This document shows, one piece after another, positions 14,296-21,842 of a DNA stretch of 64,000 nt (position 1 is its first letter; every line of letters begins with the position of its first letter). The DNA lies in assembly GCA_938020505.1 (NCBI GenBank), contig CALIHR010000051.1, positions 7,964-71,963 of the forward strand. The letters are read 5' to 3'. The DNA comes from an uncultured Actinobaculum sp. GTDB taxonomy: Bacteria > Actinomycetota > Actinomycetes > Actinomycetales > Actinomycetaceae. The translations under genes were made by a program, and so were the position numbers. Below the pieces are notes generated by a model. The model worked only from the letters and a program-made list of their open reading frames with translations. It did no database searches and was not told where the DNA came from.

Positions 14296-14559
14296 AGGGG
14301 TTCCTTCCCTGACGTTGGTAAGGCGGTCGCATCCGGGTATTTCCAATAGTTTCCAAGCTTTGAAGGCCTTCTGGACACACTGGTAGTTACACGAAGCAAA
14401 TACCTATAATACACCAAATGGCAGGCGCGCGCCACAGCACGCCCTGTGGAAGGCGTCACTGAACAACTGCGTTCGGAAAAACTGTCCCACACCCGGGCGC
14501 GATGTGCAAGTGCGACGCGGTTCGGACGGCGATCGGGCGCGTTCTGGCGATCAAACGCC

Positions 14560-14644
14560 ATGAAAAGTTCCTATGCACATTATAAGTTCCGCTTTTGGTC
14601 ACTATAATGCAAACAGGAACTTTTCATATCGAGATACTTTTCAT
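14560..14644. repeat. Symmetrical inverted repeat with two TATAAT boxes upstream of rpoB
   Basis: ATGAAAAGTTCCT (14560-14572) is matched by its exact complement at 14615-14627. Each arm continues, after five unmatched bases, into CATTATA (14578-14584) and its complement TATAATG (14603-14609), leaving an 18-base centre. A third copy of the outer motif (complement of ATGAAAAGTATC) lies at 14633-14644. The symmetry suggests binding of a dimeric protein over two opposed -10-like boxes, or a short repeat element. The related cluster at 1684-1840 has the same outer motif and the same five-base gap to an AT-rich heptamer. Confidence 0.7.
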
Positions 14645-14950
14645 AACCTCCATTAATAGACAGCAATGCTTGAGAACATGACCTAGTCACATGAAAATCA
14701 CCTGTGTTCAAAAGGCAGTGGCATGATCGGCCGCTCCCCCGTCTACGCAAACAGGCTTTCGCCCGATCTCACGGCAAACACTTTTATCACAGGTAATATA
14801 AAGCAGAGCAAAAGCAATAGGAAACCCATATTGCTCTAAACGAGGAACAAGAAGGCTAAAGCGCAGACAATTAAAACCGACCGCAGGCCGCCTCAAGTGC
14901 GAGCCGAACGACGCCGGACAACGTGCTCCAAGGAAAGGAGACCGACAAGC

Positions 14951-14994
14951 GAAGCGGCCTAGGGCTCAAGTAGCCTTGAGCCCTAGGCCGCTTC
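14951..14994 (-). terminator. Hairpin after rplL
   Basis: A perfect 20-bp stem (14951-14970 with 14975-14994) with loop TAGC lies about 130 bases past rplL. It has no T tract. It is likely the end of the rplJ-rplL transcript or a partial terminator before rpoB. Confidence 0.7.
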
Positions 14995-15123
14995 AGGCCC
15001 GAGCCGTTTGGGCGGGCTCCAGGCGAACCGTTTGGAACCGCCGCCGCTTGGGCTTTTGCCTTGGCTTGCGCCGCATTGACGTTGAACAGTTTGCGCTAAC
15101 GTGTTCGCGCCAAACCGCTCGCG

Positions 15124-15513
15124 TCACTTGACGGTGACGGACGCGCCGGCGCCTTCGAGCTGCTCCTTGGCCTTGTTCGCGGCCTCCTTGTCGACGCCCT
15201 CGAGGACGGCCTTGGGGGCCGAATCGACGAGGTCCTTGGCCTCCTTGAGGCCAAGGGAGGTGAGGGCGCGGACTTCCTTGATGACCGCGACCTTCTTATC
15301 GCCGGCAGCCTCGAGAACGACGTCGAACGAGTCCTTCTCCTCCTCGGCGGCAGCGGCTTCTCCGCCGGCGGCCGGGGCTGCGGCGACGGCGGCGACGGGC
15401 GCCGCGGCGGTGACGTCGAACTCCTCTTCGAACGCCTTGACGAAGTCGTTGAGCTCGACGAGGGTGAGCTCCTTGAATGCAGCGATGAGCTCTTCGGTGG
15501 TGAGCTTAGCCAT
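15124..15513 (-). CDS. rplL: 50S ribosomal protein L7/L12
   Basis: A 129-residue stalk protein that recruits translational GTPases. The N-terminal dimerisation helix pair (MAKLTTEELIAAFKELTLVEL) is followed by an Ala/Glu-rich hinge near residues 37-60 and the C-terminal domain with the conserved KEVRALTSLGLKEAKDLV. Length is normal. It lies 64 bases after rplJ; L10 and L12 form the L10(L12)n complex that also binds the leader RNA upstream. Confidence 0.98.
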   Translation of the reverse strand: MAKLTTEELIAAFKELTLVELNDFVKAFEEEFDVTAAAPVAAVAAAPAAGGEAAAAEEEKDSFDVVLEAAGDKKVAVIKEVRALTSLGLKEAKDLVDSAPKAVLEGVDKEAANKAKEQLEGAGASVTVK

Positions 15514-15577
15514 GATGGCCTTCCTTCCTGATGCCTGCTACGCGAGCAGATGTATCTGTTGATTGCGCGGCGCCCGG

Positions 15578-16099
15578 TCAGGCAGCCGCTTCTTCTTTCG
15601 CGCGCAGCGCGTCGATGGTGCGCACCGTCTTTGAGACGGGCGCCTGGAAAACGTATGCCGCCTGGAACAGGGCAGCCTTGAGCACGCCTGCGGCCTTGCT
15701 GAGGAGCACCTCGCGAGACTCGAGATCGGCAAGCTTCTTGACATCGTCCTCCGAGAGCAGGTTGCCCTCAAGGACTCCGCCCTTGATGAGGAGTGCCGGA
15801 TTGTCCTTGGCGAAATCGCGGACAGCCTTGGCGGTTTCGGCGATTTCACCGGTGACGAAGGCGAATGCGGTGGGGCCGGTCAGAAGGTCGTCGAGACCCT
15901 CGATTCCGGCTTTATTGGCCGCAATTCTTGCCAGCGTGTTCTTGGCGACCTTGAACTGAGCGTTGGCGCCGATCGCACGACGCAGCGTCTTGAGCTGCAT
16001 CACGGTCAGGCCGCGGTATTCAGTGAGCAGCACGGCGCTCGAGCTCTCGAACTTCTCCTTGAGCTCGGCAATGGCTGCTGACTTGTCGGTCCGTGCCAT
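15578..16099 (-). CDS. rplJ: 50S ribosomal protein L10
   Basis: A 173-residue stalk-base protein that anchors L7/L12 dimers to 23S rRNA. The ATG at 16099 gives MARTDKSAAIAELKEKF. Conserved features include LTEYRGLTVMQLKTLRR and KNTLARIA. The C-terminal Ala-rich helix is the L12-binding part. The gene follows a recognisable L10 leader RNA, and L10-L12 is expected to repress its own translation through it. An extended reading upstream covers the leader and is not real. Confidence 0.98.
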   Translation of the reverse strand: MARTDKSAAIAELKEKFESSSAVLLTEYRGLTVMQLKTLRRAIGANAQFKVAKNTLARIAANKAGIEGLDDLLTGPTAFAFVTGEIAETAKAVRDFAKDNPALLIKGGVLEGNLLSEDDVKKLADLESREVLLSKAAGVLKAALFQAAYVFQAPVSKTVRTIDALRAKEEAAA

Positions 16100-16129
16100 A
16101 GGGCCTCCCTTCGGTCGTCTGCCGCAGGC

Positions 16130-16250
16130 GTCTGAAGATGCAAAAGCCCCGTGCAGGCGCACGGGGCTGGAAGGTCCTCGTTGTCTCACCTGCGCCGGCC
16201 TCTTGCGAGTTTCATCCCGTTTGGCGACGGGCAACCTGCGGTCTTTGGCG
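16130..16250 (-). promoter_or_regulatory. L10 leader (ribosomal protein autoregulation RNA)
   Basis: The minus strand carries the hallmark blocks of the actinobacterial L10 leader in order: CCAAAGACCGCAGGTTGCC, a short hairpin, GAAACTCGCAAGAGGCCGG, then GCGCAGGTGAGAC, ending with the hairpin GCCCCGTGC-GCCT-GCACGGGGC followed by TTTT (16145-16168). This RNA binds the L10-L12 complex and controls rplJ-rplL. The final hairpin plus T tract looks like an intrinsic terminator, so attenuation is also possible. Confidence 0.85.
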
Positions 16251-16256
16251 TCGCTT

Positions 16257-16285
16257 AGTTTATTGGAAACACTTCCGATGCGCAA
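16257..16285 (-). promoter_or_regulatory. Candidate promoter of rplJ-rplL
   Basis: Minus-strand TTGCGC (16280-16285) and TAAACT (16257-16262) are 17 bases apart and would start transcription a few bases before the L10 leader. The position agrees well with the leader's 5' end, although the hexamers only partly match consensus. Confidence 0.5.
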
Positions 16286-16371
16286 ACCGTATAGGCCTCG
16301 GCCGATCGTCGCTCTTAGGCTCCTCTCGGCAGACTGCCGTGCCTTCGGCGGAACGCCGTTCCTGCTCGGCC

Positions 16372-16986
16372 TCAGCCGATCGCCCTCTCGACCTTGTTGA
16401 CAAGCATATCGAGCGCAACGAGGTTGTGCCCTCCGTTGGGAACGATGATGTCCGCATTGCGCTTCGACGGCTCCACATAGAGCTCGTGCATCGGCTTGAC
16501 CGTCGTCAGGTACTGACGCTCCACGGATTCGAGCGTCCGCCCACGTTCGACGACGTCGCGCTTGATGCGCCGGAGGATTCTCACGTCGGCGTCGGTGTCG
16601 ACGAAGATTTTGACGTCGAGCAGCCCGCATATTTCGGGCGCGGCGTATATGAGGATTCCCTCAACCACGATGATCGGCGCGGGCTCGATCCGCCTGGTTC
16701 TATCCGACCGGTTGTAGCTGGAGTAGTCGTAAACCGGACACTCAACGGACCGCCCTGCGGCGAGTCGGCGAAGATGCTCGACCATCAGATCGTTGTCGAA
16801 TGCGTCTGGGTGATCGTAGTTGAGCAGGCGCCGTTCCTCATAGGCGAGGTCGTCGTGGGCCTTGTAGTAATTGTCGTGGAAGACGACGGAGGACTTGCCG
16901 GGAAACCGCTCCACAAGCTTTCTCGTCAGGGTGGTTTTTCCGCTTCCCGTGCCCCCGGCAACGCCCACTGTCAGCGAGGCCATCAC
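16372..16986 (-). CDS. udk: Uridine kinase family P-loop kinase
   Basis: A 204-residue protein that would phosphorylate uridine and cytidine to their monophosphates in pyrimidine salvage. The P-loop is GGTGSGKTTL near residue 11. FHDNYYKAHDDL carries the substrate-binding residues, YDHPDAFD and PVYDYSSYNRSDRT are uridine-kinase signatures, and VEGILIY is the Walker B region. Two Met codons open the frame; the second may be the true start. Length is normal (200-215). The gene lies upstream of rplJ-rplL on the same strand but ends about 90 bases before the rplJ promoter, so it is probably a separate unit. Confidence 0.93.
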   Translation of the reverse strand: MMASLTVGVAGGTGSGKTTLTRKLVERFPGKSSVVFHDNYYKAHDDLAYEERRLLNYDHPDAFDNDLMVEHLRRLAAGRSVECPVYDYSSYNRSDRTRRIEPAPIIVVEGILIYAAPEICGLLDVKIFVDTDADVRILRRIKRDVVERGRTLESVERQYLTTVKPMHELYVEPSKRNADIIVPNGGHNLVALDMLVNKVERAIG

Positions 16987-17136
16987 GCGTCCTTCCGTCC
17001 GTATGCTCCCGATGTGCTTCGCAACTACGGTACGCGTCGGAACCGCCGCACCCCAATCCGCGCCAACGCCGCACGCCGTTTCTCTCCCCCCGCCGATTGG
17101 CCTTTTCCTGCGGCCGAATCGGCCTCCGTCGTCGGC

Positions 17137-18537
17137 TCAAACCTGCGGAACCTTGGCCATCGCGACCCCGGCGGCCATGAAGACGCACCCCGCCACGGCG
17201 AAAAGGAAAAGCCACTTCGATCGCTTTCCGTTGCACAGCACGGCCGCGAGCGCGCAGTGCAGGGCCACCGCGCTCATGGCGTACCGCCCAGACACGACGT
17301 CGAAGTAACCGCTCGTCGTCACGATTTCGCGCACCTGCACGACCAGAGCCGTCACGAACGGCGATATGGCCGTGCTCAGAATGAGGCCGCGCCTGTCCAC
17401 CGCCTTCCACATGCAGATGGCCGAAACGATCAGAAGGACGATGTAGAAAATGTAAAGAATGCCGGCCCACGTGAACGTGGCCCCGGATTTCAGGCCGGGC
17501 TGCAGGTAGAAGTCAGTGCGCGGGTCGGTCAGCCCGTAGGCGTCGATGAAGGTGGGAACCACGTAGTGCAGCGCGCTGTCTTTCAACTTGATAGTTGACA
17601 GTCCGTCGATCGCCGGAATGTATCCGGGGGGCGTGCGCACCCCCTGGAACTGGTTCCAGAACAGGTAGGGAACCGCCGCGGCTCCCACTGTCGCGCCGAA
17701 GATTCTGCTCAAGTCCTGTTTGTCGTCGGCCAGCAGGCCGAATACTTTCGGGATGAAGCATGCGAGCAGCACGACGCCTGCAACGGCCAGCATCGCCCCC
17801 AGGGAGACCACCCGGAATGAAGAGACGAGGAAGGCCAAGAAGGCGGGGACCCCCCAGCTGAGCTTGTGGCGGGTGAATATTCGCGCGCCCGCCCAGACTG
17901 CCGCGTCGCCCGCGAGAAGTGTGATCGCGTCGTTGTGGACTATTGCAGACGACGCCGCGACGGCCGGCGTCGTCAAGGCCAGAAGCGCACCGGAAAATGC
18001 GGCGAGGCGATTGACTCTCCACGCTCTGATGGCGAGAAAGAGGCCGGCGACGCCGAGGGCGACGAACCCCGCGGACACCAATCTAGCTCCGGTCACGAAA
18101 TCGACGCCCGTGAGCTCGGAGATCGTCTGGCCGCCGAGCCCCGTTGCAAAGAAATAGGCAGGCGGATGGAATGCGTTGTAGTTCTCGCCCTTGAACGGCC
18201 ACGACGTCGTGGGCGCACCCTTGTAAATCGATCCGCATTCGGGAGGCTTGACGTCGCGGATCCCGCCTTCCATTCCCCGACAGGACCAGTCCTCCAGGCT
18301 TTGCGCAGCCAGTGGCTCTCCCTGAATCGGGATGTGGCCAACCGCCACCTTGCGGGCGTAATCGATGTATGTCCACTCGTCGTACCGACTGATTTGCGTG
18401 CCTCGGCTGACCGCTACGAGGCTCCACCCGAACGATATGCAGATGAGCAGGAAGGCCAGGACGCCGTCCCGTTTGAAGAACGAGATCGCCCCGTGCGCGG
18501 CTCGACGAGCGACGCCCTTCTCAGACTCGCGGATCAC
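17137..18537 (-). CDS. Polytopic membrane protein, possible GT-C type glycosyltransferase
   Basis: A 466-residue integral membrane protein with a basic cytoplasmic N-terminus, a first TM near residues 28-45, and about ten further hydrophobic segments. Just after the first TM is SRYDEWTYIDYARKV, an acidic Asp-Glu pair in the first extracytoplasmic loop. This is the position of the catalytic acid in GT-C transferases, which use polyprenyl-phosphate sugars. A second loop has FHPPAYFFATGLGG, as in several PMT/DUF2142-like proteins. The start is GTG at 18537. The function is inference from topology and the acidic loop; a transporter cannot be excluded. Another such protein is at 57863-60043. Confidence 0.55.
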   Translation of the reverse strand: MIRESEKGVARRAAHGAISFFKRDGVLAFLLICISFGWSLVAVSRGTQISRYDEWTYIDYARKVAVGHIPIQGEPLAAQSLEDWSCRGMEGGIRDVKPPECGSIYKGAPTTSWPFKGENYNAFHPPAYFFATGLGGQTISELTGVDFVTGARLVSAGFVALGVAGLFLAIRAWRVNRLAAFSGALLALTTPAVAASSAIVHNDAITLLAGDAAVWAGARIFTRHKLSWGVPAFLAFLVSSFRVVSLGAMLAVAGVVLLACFIPKVFGLLADDKQDLSRIFGATVGAAAVPYLFWNQFQGVRTPPGYIPAIDGLSTIKLKDSALHYVVPTFIDAYGLTDPRTDFYLQPGLKSGATFTWAGILYIFYIVLLIVSAICMWKAVDRRGLILSTAISPFVTALVVQVREIVTTSGYFDVVSGRYAMSAVALHCALAAVLCNGKRSKWLFLFAVAGCVFMAAGVAMAKVPQV

Positions 18538-18540
18538 GAG

Positions 18541-18837
18541 TCAAGAGTAGGCGATGAAGCGCCTGCACACATCATCTTTTATCGAATCCCACAGAGCGCC
18601 GTCCATCGGCACATTCGACGAACGGTTCCCGTCTTCCTGATAGTTCGCCGTTCTCTCACGGGGCCGTGAGTCCTGTTTCAGCATGGCCGGAAAGCTCCGC
18701 CGAGAAACCTCACCGACGGGAGCGTCGTGCCTCACGGATCGGGTTAGCCGGCTGCGCCATCAAGGCAGTCGATAAACCTCTTCGGCGCAGGCGCTTGTAA
18801 CCGCAGCGCGCTCCTGGGCATCGGAGCGGGCGGAGAC
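18541..18837. other. Intergenic stretch with a doubtful 64-codon ORF
   Basis: Between the polytopic membrane protein and the first two-TM protein. A minus-strand ORF of 64 codons (18541-18735) ends three bases before the next gene's GTG, but it begins at a GTG without a clear binding site and has no recognisable family. Nothing else stands out. Confidence 0.3.
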
Positions 18838-19236
18838 CTACTCAGCAGGCGCTTCGCGAGGCGACTTCGGTTTGGGGATCGAAAGGAAGGCGACCGCAAA
18901 GAAAGCCAATGTGGCGTTAATGAGTGTGCTTCGCCCCTGCCGAGCCTCCTTGCAGGCCTCATGGATGGTCGGCGCCACCGCGTCGTCTTCAGGTCGCACG
19001 CTCGTGTTGGCCCCTTCTACATACTTTTTGATTTTCTGGGGACTCTCGACATCGAACCTCCCGGTCATCAGATAGAAATCGCCCAGGAAGTTCCAGCCAA
19101 CCGAGTGGCATCCACGATAGCTGTTGTCGCTCCCGCCGGCTTGGATCGTGGGTGGGACGAAGAAAAGCCATAGGAAGACGACGAAGGCCGTGAGCGCCAC
19201 GAGCGACCGAGTAATCAGGTATGTCGATCTAGACAA
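18838..19236 (-). CDS. Small two-TM protein with an extracytoplasmic disulfide-type domain
   Basis: A 132-residue protein of no recognised family. The TTG start is preceded by GAAAGGAAACCAAA. TM1 lies near residues 9-30 and TM2 near residues 106-121; between them are about 75 residues with exactly two cysteines, in CHSVGWNF and EACKEAR, probably outside the membrane and able to pair. The motif FDVES is shared with the frameshifted neighbour upstream at 19403-19935, and both share an identical initiation sequence. The two are tandem duplicates. The C-terminus is short and proline-rich (SIPKPKSPREAP). Low-complexity codon use is absent, so it seems an intact gene. Confidence 0.7.
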   Translation of the reverse strand: MSRSTYLITRSLVALTAFVVFLWLFFVPPTIQAGGSDNSYRGCHSVGWNFLGDFYLMTGRFDVESPQKIKKYVEGANTSVRPEDDAVAPTIHEACKEARQGRSTLINATLAFFAVAFLSIPKPKSPREAPAE

Positions 19237-19402
19237 TTTGGTTTCCTTTCACGTTGTGCTTATTGCCTGTATGCGGTTCGGCCTTCTTTGACCACGGATC
19301 GGTCCGATTGCTGCTGATGCCCTGTGCCCTTTGGTCAAGTCTGGCCTTCGTATCGGTATCCTGCTCCGCGATGGCCTCGGCAGCAAGCTCGGGCAGGTCG
19401 AA

Positions 19403-19935
19403 CTAGTTTGATTCCGTACCTCGCCTGAAATCCGTCTCGTTCGTGTCGTCTAAGGTCGTGCCCCTTTTCTCTGTCATGAAAGCGGCATTCTCTCCTCCGG
19501 CAGCGGCCTTTTGCTCCGCGCCGCTAGACGTCTCACGGGTTCCTGCGCCGTTGCGCGACCTTCGCGGCTTGGGCACAGATAAGAACACGACGGCGAAAAA
19601 GATCGAGGCAACGATGATGACAATCCCACGCTCATGACGTGCCTTATTGCATTGCCTCTGAATATTCCGTCTGATCTCGTCATTGACCTCCATCCTGTAC
19701 GAAAGACCACCGTCTAAGTACTTCTGAATCTCTTCGGTGCTCTCGACGTCGAAAAGGTCTTGTGTCAGAGGATACAAGTCTTTGTTGAAGTCCGAGCCAA
19801 CGGCGTGGCACGAGGAGTACACGTTGCCGCCAACTCCGCCCTGGATCGGAGGAGGCGTGAAAAAAGATGACGAACCGTAAAGAACGCCACAAGCGCCACA
19901 AGCACTCTGACCCCGATGTAGATGCCCTTATACAA
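19403..19935 (-). pseudogene. Frameshifted paralogue of the two-TM protein
   Basis: The start is TTG 19935, with the same GAAAGGAAACCAAA context as the downstream paralogue, and overlaps the previous gene's stop by 8 bases. The first frame reads LYKGIYIGVRVLVALVAFF and so on to HLF, then goes out of frame. The other frame resumes with FTPPPIQGGVGGNVYSSC, CHAVGSDFN and DVESTEEIQKYLDGG, all aligning with the paralogue. The switch falls in a run of six T on the minus strand (A at 19860-19865). A seventh T, or a -1 slip there, restores one 177-residue protein. It has a second TM and a longer Gly/Ala/Glu-rich tail. It may be a pseudogene, a phase-variable gene, a programmed frameshift or a sequencing error. 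Confidence 0.7.
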
Positions 19936-21253
19936 TTTGGTTTCCTTTCACAGGTCGAAATGGCTTGTCGACGCCTCGGAGAATCCAGGGGTCTCCGGGG
20001 TCTTGTTTTATGTCTTCAACTGCCTGTTGAAGCTGAGCCCTCGCTTGAGCGTCCTGTTCGGTGATCGCCGCAACAGCCAGTTGAAAGTTCTTCGCCTCAT
20101 TCTCGACGTCGTCAGCGAGGTTCTTTATTAATTCGGACAGACGAAACTGGAACTGGTCGAACGCGCGTGACGGCCCAACTTCCCCGATTCCAACCTCTTT
20201 ATCCCTTCCCACACATGAATACATGGAGACCGACGGAATTATCTTCACTGCACTCCGTAGATTGCCACACACTTCACGCATGGTTCGGGCTATGTTCTCC
20301 GCAGTCACGTTATTGACATTCAGCTCGCGGGAACGACCTCGGTCGACGTCCACGTTGGCCGAGTCCATCGGATCCATCTGGATATCGTATGCGCTTCTGT
20401 TTTTAGCCATGATCCCTAAGTTATCGAATAAGACCCGCTCTATGCCCTTCTCACTTTTCTCGGTGCTTCGATCGATTCTTTTGAACACCGCTTCAAACTC
20501 TTTGATCGCCGAATCGTACGTACTCGCCTTCTTCGGCTCAGTCTTTTCGTCGGTCAAACTGTCGATTCCTTTAACCGTGACCCCCGCGCCTTCGAGAACC
20601 TTCTTGGTCGCCGCATATTCCGGAGAGACGAATAACATCAGCCCATCGATCGCGGTCGAAACGACCTTCAAAGGAAGCTCTACTCCAGCTGGACGCTGGG
20701 CAGAAACCATATCAAACATTTTGATGCCTTCTGTAATCGCCTTGACGACCGCGCGTCTCGTTTCTTCGAGCATCGTTTTCTCGGAGTTCAATGTGCCGCC
20801 CCATAAAAGAAACTCGCCACAGAGGCTGTCGATAACCCCCTGAAATTTTGATGTGAAAGAGGCGACTTTGCCGACAACTTCGCCGTTCATGGTGCCAATC
20901 CATGTTCCAATTTGACGAATCGAAGCATCGACGTTCGCACCGCCGTATAGTTTGGCGTTGACGGTCCGCGTCGGGCTCGAAATCTTGCGCGAAGCGTCCA
21001 ACCATTTGTCAATCTCTTTCTCGATGCGCACTGGATCGGGCAGCTTGAGCCACGGTTTGAGAATGTCGCGAAGGCGTTTGCGCACCTTCTCAAACTCCGC
21101 GGTGCAATCGTCTTTGCCGAAAGGCGGAGGGGCAGAGTCAGTCAGGATTTCGCCGCCGCCGTCCCCTGACATGAAAGGACGCTTTATCTCGAGCACTCGA
21201 CCGCCTTGCCCAGTATCTGTGCGAAAGGCTATCAAGTAGCTTTGGTCCGTCAT
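19928..21253 (-). CDS. Hypothetical helical protein, no TM segments
   Basis: A 441-residue protein that I do not recognise. I use the ATG at 21253, two bases after the stop of the small ORF; a GTG 13 codons upstream would overlap it by 37 bases. The sequence is largely helical, with charged segments such as EFEKVRKRLRDIL, KEIDKWLDASRK and SELIKNLADDVENEAKNF. There is no signal peptide or TM. A long middle part contains an Ala-rich helical block. The organisation recalls secreted or scaffold proteins of type VII-like systems, but no WXG motif pair or secretion signal was seen, so that is a guess. Its stop overlaps the start of the frameshifted two-TM gene, suggesting coupled translation. Confidence 0.6.
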   Translation of the reverse strand: MTDQSYLIAFRTDTGQGGRVLEIKRPFMSGDGGGEILTDSAPPPFGKDDCTAEFEKVRKRLRDILKPWLKLPDPVRIEKEIDKWLDASRKISSPTRTVNAKLYGGANVDASIRQIGTWIGTMNGEVVGKVASFTSKFQGVIDSLCGEFLLWGGTLNSEKTMLEETRRAVVKAITEGIKMFDMVSAQRPAGVELPLKVVSTAIDGLMLFVSPEYAATKKVLEGAGVTVKGIDSLTDEKTEPKKASTYDSAIKEFEAVFKRIDRSTEKSEKGIERVLFDNLGIMAKNRSAYDIQMDPMDSANVDVDRGRSRELNVNNVTAENIARTMREVCGNLRSAVKIIPSVSMYSCVGRDKEVGIGEVGPSRAFDQFQFRLSELIKNLADDVENEAKNFQLAVAAITEQDAQARAQLQQAVEDIKQDPGDPWILRGVDKPFRPVKGNQIV

Positions 21254-21255
21254 AC

Positions 21256-21393
21256 TCACCCGGTTGGATCCGTCACCGTACTTCGACGCCACGTAGGCAT
21301 CAATTGCGACCCTTTGAGAAGATATTCCACAAGATCGCTGAGATCTGGTCCATACTCGTAGTCGTAGTCAGGATCGTATTCGATGAATGTCAC
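21256..21393 (-). CDS. Small acidic, tyrosine/aspartate-rich protein
   Basis: A 45-residue ORF starting at GTG 21393 with a strong AGAGGAG six bases upstream; a longer upstream reading (66 codons from TTG 21456) lacks such a site. The sequence begins VTFIEYDPDYDYEYGPDLSDL and is acidic. No family was recognised. It ends two bases before the ATG of the 441-residue protein and would be the first gene of that unit. Confidence 0.5.
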   Translation of the reverse strand: MTFIEYDPDYDYEYGPDLSDLVEYLLKGSQLMPTWRRSTVTDPTG

Positions 21394-21580
21394 GACCGCT
21401 CCTCTGTGAAAAGAAACCCTGTATTCTTGCGTGATTTGGTTGTTCAAGACGAACAACCCTGTGGTCAGTTGGATTTAAAATATCATCGACGAAACAGAGC
21501 TTCAAGACCAACTCAGAACTAGAGAAACCGTTCAGAAGGTCTGCAACAACGAGCAGGCGAAGTCGGTGCCAAAGGTCAAA

Positions 21581-21710
21581 CGAAGTAGGACACCGAAGAC
21601 CGGACGACGTGGGACACCGAGGGCTGGACGAAGTGGACACGAAAAAAGCAGGACGACGTCGTGCTCTAAAGACCGGATCCCTCAAGACGGATCCCTCAAA
21701 ACCGGATGAA
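21581..21710. repeat. Degenerate 24-bp tandem repeats and a short direct repeat
   Basis: Three to four units of about 24 bases, of the form CGAAGTAGGACACCGAAGAC, begin at 21581, 21605, 21629 and about 21653. Then GGATCCCTCAA appears twice, in the 21676-21702 region. They lie in the 449-base gap between the divergent small acidic ORF and the ybaK-family gene. No gene is seen in this gap. Confidence 0.6.
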
Positions 21711-21842
21711 ACGGGTCCGGCACCCTCACCAGGCGTCGTCGCGGCTACGCAGATTGTTGACAGACGGCTTTACGGCGCACGACGATTGAAAAGGCGCATG
21801 TGGCGAAAAGGATGCATGCAGCGAATCGGGAAGGATAAGAAC

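Larger units (their letters stand above)
14296..15123. other. Intergenic region between rplL and rpoB, with promoter and repeat signals
   Basis: This 828-base region includes a hairpin next to rplL (14951-14994), an AT-rich stretch (14640-14880), an ATGAAAAGTTCC inverted repeat (14560-14644), and a minus-strand -10-like TATTAT at 14406-14411 about 110 bases before rpoB. No -35 of good quality accompanies that -10. A 62-codon minus-strand ORF at 14708-14896 has no recognised family or convincing start. The long gap and hairpin suggest rpoBC is transcribed from its own promoter, with or without read-through from rplJL. Confidence 0.5.

Noticed and set aside
14708..14896. A 62-codon minus-strand ORF in the AT-rich stretch before rpoB
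   Set aside because: No binding site, no recognisable family; mostly open by chance.
18541..18735. A 64-codon minus-strand ORF before the polytopic membrane protein
   Set aside because: Starts at a GTG without a clear site and has no recognisable domain. Its closeness to the next start is suggestive but not enough.
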